Assembly (NCBI GenBank): GCA_030590715.1
Contig: JAUVCU010000065.1
Location: 1 to 7,572, forward strand
Direction of reading: 5' to 3'
Source of the DNA: Lentisphaeria bacterium
GTDB taxonomy: Bacteria; Verrucomicrobiota; Lentisphaeria; Victivallales; JAUVCU01
DNA: 7,572 nucleotides
In this document: piece after piece, positions 1 through 4,804 of the stretch
Position numbering within the stretch: position 1 is the first letter of the stretch
Layout of the letters: each line of letters opens with the position of its first letter
The notes under the pieces: generated by a model
The model's database searches: none
What the model was told of the DNA's origin: nothing
Seen by the model: only the letters and a program-made list of their open reading frames with translations
Position numbers and translations under genes: made by a program

Positions 1-1
1 G

Positions 2-580
2 CCCTGGCTCAATGATACTTCGCTCGGTTCATGGTTTCATAATGCTAAAGGAACAAAGGCTAAAGCCGATACACTTGTTGACTTGTTTGTTGACCTCGTT
101 AGCAAAAATGGTTGCCTTTTGTTGAATGTGCCACCAGATGAAAGAGGGAATATTATTCCTAACACAGTTAAAGTACTGAAGGAGTTCGGGCAGTGGATGA
201 AAGTTAACGGCGAGTCAATGTACAGTTCTTGTCCATGGGTTATTGCAGTGGAAGGTCACGGGAAAGTTGAGGGGTAAATTCATAAAAAGTCTTAAATGAC
301 CTCGGCTGATATACGTTTTACCCGTAATAAGGCAAATGACACATTATATGTGCTGCCATTGGACTGGCCGGAAGATAACCTGATTACCGTTAAAACTTTG
401 GCTAAGGGGAAAATGAATTTGAGTTCACTTAGCGCTGTCTCTTTGTTAGGAGAAGCACAAGGTTTGACGTGGCATCAGGACGATGAAGGTCTGAAAATCA
501 AGCTTGGAGAAAAGCCTAAGAATAATCTTGCCCATGCTATCAAGTTGTCTTTTAGTAAGAAAATTCCGAAGCTGATTTAA
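2..580 (+). pseudogene. Alpha-L-fucosidase (GH29), 3' end, apparently frameshifted
   Basis: This is the C-terminal part of a glycoside hydrolase family 29 alpha-L-fucosidase, an enzyme that removes terminal L-fucose from glycans. The gene begins outside the window. The frame from base 2 gives family-typical segments: DTSLGSWFHN, then DLFVDLVSKNGCLLLNVPPDERG, then FGQWMKVNGESMYSS.PW, the end of the catalytic barrel domain. The C-terminal beta-domain follows, with TSADIRFTRN, DTLYVLPLDWP and a VSLLG strand, ending at TAA 578-580. The frame meets TAA at 275-277 and again at 293-295. Between these, the adjacent frame reads GKFIKSLK followed by TG, so removing one G from the run 271-274 and adding one base after 298 would give a continuous EGKFIKSLKWTSADIRFT. 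The piece from ATG 296 is therefore not a separate gene. The gene is either a recent pseudogene or intact with sequencing errors. Family assignment is firm; the status is less so. Confidence 0.85.
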
Positions 581-612
581 TGAGTGTTGGGTTGTTATAG
601 AATTTCAAGTAT

Positions 613-648
613 AAAAAAAGCCGGTAGGGATAACCCGACCGGCTTTTT
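613..648. terminator. Bidirectional intrinsic terminator between fucosidase gene and pgm
   Basis: An 11-bp perfect inverted repeat pairs 615-625 (AAAAAGCCGGT) with 638-648 (ACCGGCTTTTT). Inside it, GGG 627-629 can pair with CCC 634-636 around a four-base loop, with one A/G mismatch. The stem ends in a T run on the plus strand (644-648) and in A7 (613-619), which is a T tract on the minus strand. It can therefore stop transcription arriving from both convergent genes. Confidence 0.9.
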
Positions 649-654
649 AGTGCC

Positions 655-680
655 TTGATTCAGGGATTAGTCTGAATCAA
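655..680 (-). other. Second hairpin in the 3' UTR of pgm
   Basis: A 9-bp perfect inverted repeat pairs TTGATTCAG at 655-663 with CTGAATCAA at 672-680, with an 8-base loop. There is no T tract directly after it on either strand, so it is not a classic intrinsic terminator. It lies between the pgm stop codon and the bidirectional terminator, where it could stabilise the mRNA 3' end or assist pausing. Confidence 0.5.
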
Positions 681-714
681 AACGAAAACAATTTATAAGT
701 AAGCAGTGCTTACA

Positions 715-2367
715 TTAAACGCCAGCAGCTGCGAATGCCGCGCTGACGATTGCTTTTGCTTCTTCCTGGATAAGAGCAAGGTGATCAGCACCTTTAAAGC
801 TCTCAGCGTAGATCTTGTAGATCTCTTCAGTTCCAGAAGGACGAGCGGCGAACCATCCGTTTTCTGTAACAACTTTAAGACCACCGATCTCTGCGTCGTT
901 TCCTGGAGCTTTAGTAAGCTTAGCAGTAATCTCTTCTCCCGCTAGAGTTGATGCTTCGATCATCTCTGGTGAAAGCTTCTTAAGAACAGCTTTCTGCTCA
1001 AGATTAGCTGGAGCATCGATACGGTCGTAAACTGGTGCTCCGAATTTAGCTACAAGGTCCTGGTAGTGTTGTCCTGGATCACGTCCTGTTACAGCTGTGA
1101 TTTCTGCAGCTAGAAGACAAAGGATGATTCCGTCTTTATCTGTAGACCAAACTTTACCATTTTTGCGAAGGAAAGAACCACCGGCACTCTCTTCTCCACC
1201 AAAACCAAATGAACCGTCAACAAGTCCGTTTACGAACCATTTGAATCCAACAGGAACTTCGCAGAGCGTACGTCCAAGTTCGCCTGCAACGCGGTCGATC
1301 ATTGAGCTCGATACAAGAGTCTTACCAATCGCAGCATCTGCACGCCACTCTGTTCTGCTCTGGTAAAGGTAGTTGATTGCCACTGCAAGGTAGTGGTTAG
1401 GGTTCATTAGACCAGCTGTTGGTGTTACGATTCCGTGACGGTCAAAGTCAGGGTCATTACCGAAAGCGATGTCGTATTTGTCTTTAAGACCGATAAGTCC
1501 GGCCATTGCGTAAGGAGAAGAACAATCCATACGGATCTTTCCGTCTTTGTCTACGCACATGAAGCTGAAAGTTGGATCCGGATGAGTATTGATCAGATCG
1601 ATATCCAGTCCGTATTTCTTTGCGATTGGTTCCCAGTATCCAAGCCCTGCTCCACCTAGTGCATCTGCAGCAATCTTAAGTCCTGCTTTTTTGATCGCTT
1701 CCATGTCGATGATATTTGCAAGATCATCAACGTAAGGAGTAACGTAGTCGTACTCAATTGTTGTTTCCGCTTCCATCGCAGACTGATAATCCCAGATTTG
1801 AACTCCGTCAAGATCAGCGCGAAGGTATTCGTTTGCTTTATCTGCAATCCAAGACGTGATGTCTGTATCAGCAGGACCACCATTTGTCGGATTGTATTTG
1901 ATTCCGCCATTGTCCGGAGGGTTGTGTGATGGAGTGATTACAATACCATCAGCAAGTCCAGAATCTTTACCATCGTTATACGTAAGGATAGCGTGTGAGA
2001 TAACTGGTGTTGGAGTGTATCCAAGGTCTTTTGCAATGTAAACTTCGATTTCGTTTGCAGCAAGAACTTCAAGAGCAGTCATGTGAGCTGATTCTGAAAG
2101 TGCATGTGTATCCATTCCAAGGAACATTGGTCCATTAATTCCAGCTTGAGCACGGTAGTCACAAGTCGCCTGGACGATCGCAAGGATGTGATCTTCGTTG
2201 AACGATGATTTGAATGATGATCCGCGGTGTCCAGATGTTCCGAAAGCAACAAGATTGCTTACATCATTAAGGTCCGGGTGTTTCGTGTAATATTCGCTGA
2301 TTAGACGTGGAATATTCGGCAGAAGTGACTTTGGTGCTGGTTTCCCGGCAAATTCGTTGAGTGACAT
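715..2367 (-). CDS. pgm: Phosphoglucomutase (alpha-D-glucose phosphate-specific)
   Basis: This cytoplasmic enzyme interconverts glucose-1-phosphate and glucose-6-phosphate, linking glycogen and sugar-nucleotide synthesis to glycolysis. The 550-residue protein is close to the E. coli Pgm length (about 546) and has all the signatures of the alpha-D-phosphohexomutase superfamily. These are TSGHRG at 44-49; the phosphoserine loop TPSHNPPDNGG at 145-155, with Ser147 as the expected phosphoryl carrier; the magnesium loop DPDFDRHG at 305-312; GFKWFVNGL at 374-382; the sugar-binding loop GGEESAGGS at 390-398; and the phosphate-binding RPSGTEEIYKIY at 509-520. The start is supported by a purine-rich ribosome site, AGAGGG (minus strand, 2373-2378), 5 nt before the ATG. 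It is convergent with the fucosidase gene and shares a terminator with it. No defect is visible. Confidence 0.97.
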   Translation of the reverse strand: MSLNEFAGKPAPKSLLPNIPRLISEYYTKHPDLNDVSNLVAFGTSGHRGSSFKSSFNEDHILAIVQATCDYRAQAGINGPMFLGMDTHALSESAHMTALEVLAANEIEVYIAKDLGYTPTPVISHAILTYNDGKDSGLADGIVITPSHNPPDNGGIKYNPTNGGPADTDITSWIADKANEYLRADLDGVQIWDYQSAMEAETTIEYDYVTPYVDDLANIIDMEAIKKAGLKIAADALGGAGLGYWEPIAKKYGLDIDLINTHPDPTFSFMCVDKDGKIRMDCSSPYAMAGLIGLKDKYDIAFGNDPDFDRHGIVTPTAGLMNPNHYLAVAINYLYQSRTEWRADAAIGKTLVSSSMIDRVAGELGRTLCEVPVGFKWFVNGLVDGSFGFGGEESAGGSFLRKNGKVWSTDKDGIILCLLAAEITAVTGRDPGQHYQDLVAKFGAPVYDRIDAPANLEQKAVLKKLSPEMIEASTLAGEEITAKLTKAPGNDAEIGGLKVVTENGWFAARPSGTEEIYKIYAESFKGADHLALIQEEAKAIVSAAFAAAGV

Positions 2368-2423
2368 TTTTTCCCTCTCAAATTTATTATATTAATGTGT
2401 TAGTTTTCAACTCTTAAAAAAAC

Positions 2424-2432
2424 AGTATAGCA
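2424..2432 (-). promoter_or_regulatory. Candidate extended -10 promoter for pgm
   Basis: On the minus strand this reads TGCTATACT, matching the extended -10 pattern TGn-TATAAT with one difference. The hexamer 17 bp upstream, TTCCTG, is a poor -35, which an extended -10 can tolerate. The predicted start near 2417 would leave a leader of about 50 nt. A perfect TATAAT also exists at 2386-2391, but it would start transcription inside the ribosome site, so I prefer the upstream one. Confidence 0.4.
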
Positions 2433-2490
2433 ATACTAATTTTTAACAGGAAGAAAAAATATAACTTCCTATTTTTACTGAGCTTCTTCG

Positions 2491-2508
2491 TGACTTTTAA
2501 CAAAGTCA
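2491..2508. other. Small hairpin between tRNA-Pro and pgm
   Basis: TGACTTT (2491-2497) and AAAGTCA (2502-2508) form a 7-bp stem with a four-base loop (TAAC). It lies downstream of the tRNA on the minus strand but has no following T tract, so it is at best a weak terminator or a processing signal. Confidence 0.3.
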
Positions 2509-2586
2509 TTTATAAGCTCGTAAAGCTTTTGCGTGAACTATTTTAAAACAGCGCATAACATAACTAAATATATCAAAAGTGAAATG

Positions 2587-2620
2587 AAAAAGAAGGATAA
2601 AAAGAAGGATAAAAGAAAAG
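2587..2620. repeat. 12-bp tandem repeat in a purine tract (2 copies plus degenerate third)
   Basis: AAAAAGAAGGAT occurs at 2587-2598 and again, perfectly, at 2599-2610, followed by the related AAAAGAAAAG. On the minus strand the block is a T-rich pyrimidine tract starting a few bases after the CCA end of the tRNA. It may act as a U-rich tRNA trailer that aids release or 3' processing. It may also be simple slippage sequence. Confidence 0.6.
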
Positions 2621-2624
2621 AAGA

Positions 2625-2702
2625 TGGTCGGGGTAGCAGGATTCGAACCTGCGACCCTTTGGTCCCAAACCAAATGCGCTAGCCATGCTGCGCTATACCC
2701 CG
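2625..2702 (-). tRNA. tRNA-Pro, anticodon TGG, CCA encoded
   Basis: On the minus strand the sequence folds as a full cloverleaf. The acceptor arm CGGGGTA pairs with TACCCCG. The anticodon stem TTTGG/CCAAA encloses the loop TTTGGGA, with anticodon TGG at 2665-2667. The T arm GCAGG-TTCGAAT-CCTGC is perfect. The discriminator is A and the CCA end is genomically encoded (2625-2627). The gene is 78 nt with CCA. UGG proline tRNA can read most or all CCN codons by wobble. It is oriented with pgm and rpsT but appears to have its own promoter. Confidence 0.97.
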
Positions 2703-2725
2703 TGGTCATTTCTCAATGAGTCAGT

Positions 2726-2753
2726 AAATTAGCAGGGCTTTGCTTTTTGGCAA
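2726..2753 (-). promoter_or_regulatory. Candidate promoter for tRNA-Pro
   Basis: The minus strand has TTGCCA (2748-2753), a 16-bp spacer, then TAATTT (2726-2731). The -10 is preceded by TGC, giving an extended -10. The predicted start is near 2719, about 17 nt before the mature tRNA 5' end, a normal distance for a short leader removed by RNase P. Confidence 0.45.
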
Positions 2754-2912
2754 GTGTGAATGAAATCATATTTAACAAAAAATGAGCTTGCGTGATTTGG
2801 CATGGTGCAGGATTGAAGTTTGAAGGCACATCTGAGTCACATTCTAGAGGAGGGGAATTGGGTTCTTATGGAGGGGGAGTGTGTTCTCATTGTCATTATT
2901 TCATTTAGGCAT

Positions 2913-2943
2913 AAAAAAAAGCCACATCAGGGAAGATGTGGCT
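2913..2943 (-). terminator. Intrinsic terminator of rpsT
   Basis: On the minus strand, GCCACATC (2935-2942) and GATGTGGC (2921-2928) form a perfect 8-bp G+C-containing stem with a 6-base loop, extendable by one A-T pair at the base. Eight T residues follow directly (A8 at 2913-2920 on the plus strand). It lies 21 nt past the rpsT stop codon and isolates rpsT from the tRNA gene. Confidence 0.95.
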
Positions 2944-2963
2944 CATGCGTTGTATTACTACTA

Positions 2964-3224
2964 TTATTTAGCAGCGTTAACAAGTTTTGTAAGAATAGAT
3001 TTCTTACGAGCAATCTTGTTTGCGTGTACAACGTTACGCTTTGCAGCTTTGTCTAGCTTTGAGCAGAACTCACCAAGAATAGCTTGTGCTGTTCCGTCGT
3101 TAGCTTCTACTGCTGTGCGTATTTTCTTTTCTAGTGTGAAAAGAGAACTCTTTACAGCTTTATTAAGAACCTGCTTCTTTTTGCTCGTCTTGATATACTT
3201 CAGAGCTGACTTTGAATGTGCCAT
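2964..3224 (-). CDS. rpsT: 30S ribosomal protein S20
   Basis: S20 is a small, basic, primary-binding protein of the 30S subunit that contacts 16S rRNA, in particular helix 44. The 86-residue protein is the usual length and almost all helix. Its N-terminus is family-typical (MAHSKSALK, then KKKQVLNKAVKSSL). The AHANK-type C-terminal motif appears as KAAKRNVVHANKIARKKSILTKLVNAAK (64-86 and just before), with dense lysine and arginine. The ATG is supported by AAAGGG (minus strand 3233-3238) 8 nt upstream. It is a single-gene unit, with its own terminator and a divergent promoter region shared with nusA. S20 represses its own translation in E. coli, and the AT-rich leader hairpins here could serve a similar role, which is inference. 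Confidence 0.96.
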   Translation of the reverse strand: MAHSKSALKYIKTSKKKQVLNKAVKSSLFTLEKKIRTAVEANDGTAQAILGEFCSKLDKAAKRNVVHANKIARKKSILTKLVNAAK

Positions 3225-3247
3225 TTCTTTGACCCTTTTATTTAAAT

Positions 3248-3306
3248 TTGTTCTTTAAAACAATTATTTATTTTCTGTACAAGTTTAACCAATTTAAAAA
3301 ACTGGT
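3248..3306 (-). promoter_or_regulatory. Two hairpins in the rpsT leader
   Basis: Reading the minus strand, the leader first forms an 8-bp stem (3299-3306 with 3288-3295, ACCAGTTT/AAATTGGT, one G-T wobble, three-base loop). It then forms a 5-bp stem (3259-3263 with 3248-3252, TTGTT/AACAA). Both would lie between the predicted rpsT start site near 3310 and the ribosome site. No protein-binding function is shown by sequence alone. Confidence 0.35.
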
Positions 3307-3316
3307 CGGTAACAAT

Positions 3317-3343
3317 ATTATATAATCATTTTTTTTCAAGCAA
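3317..3343 (-). promoter_or_regulatory. Candidate rpsT promoter
   Basis: On the minus strand TATAAT (3317-3322) is preceded, after a short 15-bp spacer, by TTGCTT (3338-3343). The spacer contains an eight-A run. The -10 sits within a 10-bp palindrome, ATTATATAAT (3317-3326), so a TATAAT also faces the plus strand at 3321-3326, but I find no good -35 for that direction. Confidence 0.4.
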
Positions 3344-3405
3344 GTTACAAGAAGGAATTAGATGTAAAAGGTTTCTAGTGAATTCTTTTACAATCCAAAT
3401 CCATC

Positions 3406-3434
3406 TTGAATAAAGGTACATTTAGATGTATACT
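3406..3434 (+). promoter_or_regulatory. Sigma-70-type promoter of the nusA operon
   Basis: TTGAAT (3406-3411) is followed by a 17-bp spacer and TATACT (3429-3434). This is the best-matching promoter in the window, with four of six and five of six consensus bases and ideal spacing. Transcription should begin near 3441, giving a leader of about 100 nt before the nusA ATG. Confidence 0.75.
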
Positions 3435-3463
3435 GCCAATGAAAATTGTTGTTGACCTTTGAG

Positions 3464-3489
3464 AAGTGGGTTTTTACCCGCTTTTTTTT
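3464..3489 (+). terminator. Intrinsic terminator in the nusA leader (probable attenuator)
   Basis: AAGTGGGT (3464-3471) pairs with ACCCGCTT (3476-3483), 8 bp with one T-G wobble, around a TTTT loop. A run of eight T (3482-3489) overlaps and follows the stem. It lies after the promoter and before nusA, about 23-49 nt into the predicted transcript. It should therefore end many transcripts early unless overridden. GACC 3454-3457 and GGTC 3492-3495 could pair outside it. No strong competing antiterminator is evident by eye, only a weak 4-bp alternative at 3456-3468. Confidence 0.75.
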
Positions 3490-3541
3490 ATGGTCGGAAA
3501 TTAACCACAAACAATATAGATTTTAGGAGTATTTGATAGAT

Positions 3542-4789
3542 ATGAACAATGAACTATTAGCAGTTCTAGAATACTTAGAACAGGAAAGAGGCATCGATAG
3601 AGAAGTGCTAGTGCAGGCAATCGAAAGTGCCCTTATGTCGGCCTCTAAAAAAAGTATTCACCCGGCCAATGATTTGGATGTGAAAGTTGATCCACGTTCT
3701 GGCGATATCAAGGCTTGGGCAAAGCTTGAAGTTGTTGATGCTATACCGACTTGCGATCAGATCGTATTCGAGCGTGCGAAGGAAAAGAATCCTGAAGTAC
3801 AGCTTGGCGACGTTATCAGTTGGGAAGTAACACCGAAGAACTTTGGCCGTATCGCAGCTCAAACAGCGAAACAGGCAATTTCGCAACTTCTTAGAAGAGC
3901 GGAAAAAGAAGCTATTAGAGATGAATTTGAACCTCATCTAGGAGAAATCCTGAATGGTCAGGTGCGAAGCATTGAAGGTAACAACATTATTGTTGAGATC
4001 GGCAAGACTGAAGGTGTTATTTCTGCCCGCGATCGAATTCAAGGCGAACAATATATGGCTGGAAATAGAATCAACGCTGTATTGGTGAAAGTTGATATAA
4101 GCAATCCTGGTCCTCCACTTGTTCTTTCTCGTTCTCATTCTGACTTCGTAAAGAGACTTTTCGAGCAGGAAGTTAGTGAGATTCACGACAACGTCGTTGA
4201 GATTAAAGGAATTGCCCGAGAAGCTGGCGGACGTACTAAAATTGCTGTTACGAGCAACGATGACCGTGTTGACCCTATCGGTGCTTGTGTTGGAATGCGC
4301 GGAATGCGCGTGAAAGCTATCACACAGGAACTTGGTGGCGAGCGTATGGATATCATCCGTTGGGATGAGGATATTGCTAAATACGCTATCAGTTCGCTTC
4401 AACCTGCAGAGCCTAAGCGCGTTGAAGTTAATGAAGAAAGAAAATCTATCAATGTTTATGTGACTCCAGAAGAGTCTCGTAAAGCGTTTGGTAAAAAAGC
4501 TCAGAATGTAAGACTTGCTTCCAAGCTACTTGGTTGGGGTTTAAATATTATTACAGAAGAAATAAAGCTAGAAACGAATTCGTTTGACGATCAGATCGAG
4601 AAGACTATTGAACACCTTTCTGAAACTCTTCAAATTGATTTTTCTGTAGCTGAAAAGCTTGTAAACAACGGCTTCGTATCTCCGGCTGGTATCAAGGGTG
4701 CTGAACTTGATGACTTGACTGAAATCGAAGGAATCGAATTAGAAGATGCAGAAATAATCATGAATGCTGTAAGCGATCTTGATGAATAA
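3542..4789 (+). CDS. nusA: Transcription termination/antitermination factor NusA
   Basis: NusA binds RNA polymerase and nascent RNA, promoting pausing and hairpin-dependent termination and taking part in antitermination. From ATG 3542 it has 415 residues. The N-terminal polymerase-binding domain (about 1-130) begins MNNELLAVLEYLEQERGIDRE. An S1 domain (about 135-200) follows, with GQVRSIEGNNIIVEIG. KH1 contains the canonical VGMRGMRV (250-257), and KH2 contains GKKAQNVRLASKLLGW (317-332). A short C-terminal helix-hairpin-helix-like acidic domain (about 350-415) is shorter than the two repeats of E. coli NusA. KH2 has Ala320 where the GxxG loop normally ends in Gly. A TTG at 3533 could add three residues, but AGGAG (3525-3529) would then be only 3 nt away; from the ATG it is 12 nt. 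I choose ATG because the family N-terminus starts there. Confidence 0.95.
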   Translation: MNNELLAVLEYLEQERGIDREVLVQAIESALMSASKKSIHPANDLDVKVDPRSGDIKAWAKLEVVDAIPTCDQIVFERAKEKNPEVQLGDVISWEVTPKNFGRIAAQTAKQAISQLLRRAEKEAIRDEFEPHLGEILNGQVRSIEGNNIIVEIGKTEGVISARDRIQGEQYMAGNRINAVLVKVDISNPGPPLVLSRSHSDFVKRLFEQEVSEIHDNVVEIKGIAREAGGRTKIAVTSNDDRVDPIGACVGMRGMRVKAITQELGGERMDIIRWDEDIAKYAISSLQPAEPKRVEVNEERKSINVYVTPEESRKAFGKKAQNVRLASKLLGWGLNIITEEIKLETNSFDDQIEKTIEHLSETLQIDFSVAEKLVNNGFVSPAGIKGAELDDLTEIEGIELEDAEIIMNAVSDLDE

Positions 4790-4804
4790 AACAGGTGGTA
4801 AAAT

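Larger units (their letters stand above)
3225..3541. other. Divergent rpsT / nusA control region
   Basis: This 317-base non-coding, strongly AT-rich stretch holds the rpsT ribosome site, leader hairpins and candidate promoter on the minus strand. On the plus strand it holds the nusA promoter, leader terminator and ribosome site; the main elements are listed separately. I see no credible small gene. In particular there is no rimP remnant before nusA. Confidence 0.8.

Noticed and set aside
296..580. Separate 94-residue protein beginning at ATG 296
   Set aside because: It is in the same frame as the upstream fucosidase segment, has no ribosome site, and its sequence is the GH29 C-terminal beta-domain, so it is the rest of a broken gene.
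2386..2391. Perfect TATAAT on the minus strand upstream of pgm
   Set aside because: Transcription would begin about 12 nt before the start codon, within the ribosome site, and no -35 lies at a suitable distance.
2506..2709. 67-codon minus-strand frame across the tRNA
   Set aside because: It spans the tRNA-Pro gene; the apparent peptide is the tRNA sequence translated.
2845..2880. Possible small RNA on the minus strand with two C-rich, anti-Shine-Dalgarno-like motifs (complement of GGAGGGG)
   Set aside because: No matching promoter and terminator pair is visible around it, so two short C-rich motifs are insufficient.
2820..3258. Plus-strand open frames over the rpsT gene and its terminator
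   Set aside because: They run antisense through the S20 gene and its terminator, and have low-complexity hydrophobic runs (YYYYY, LLLLF) typical of shadow frames. The purine-rich GAGGAGGGG near 2850 looks like a ribosome site but leads only into the terminator.
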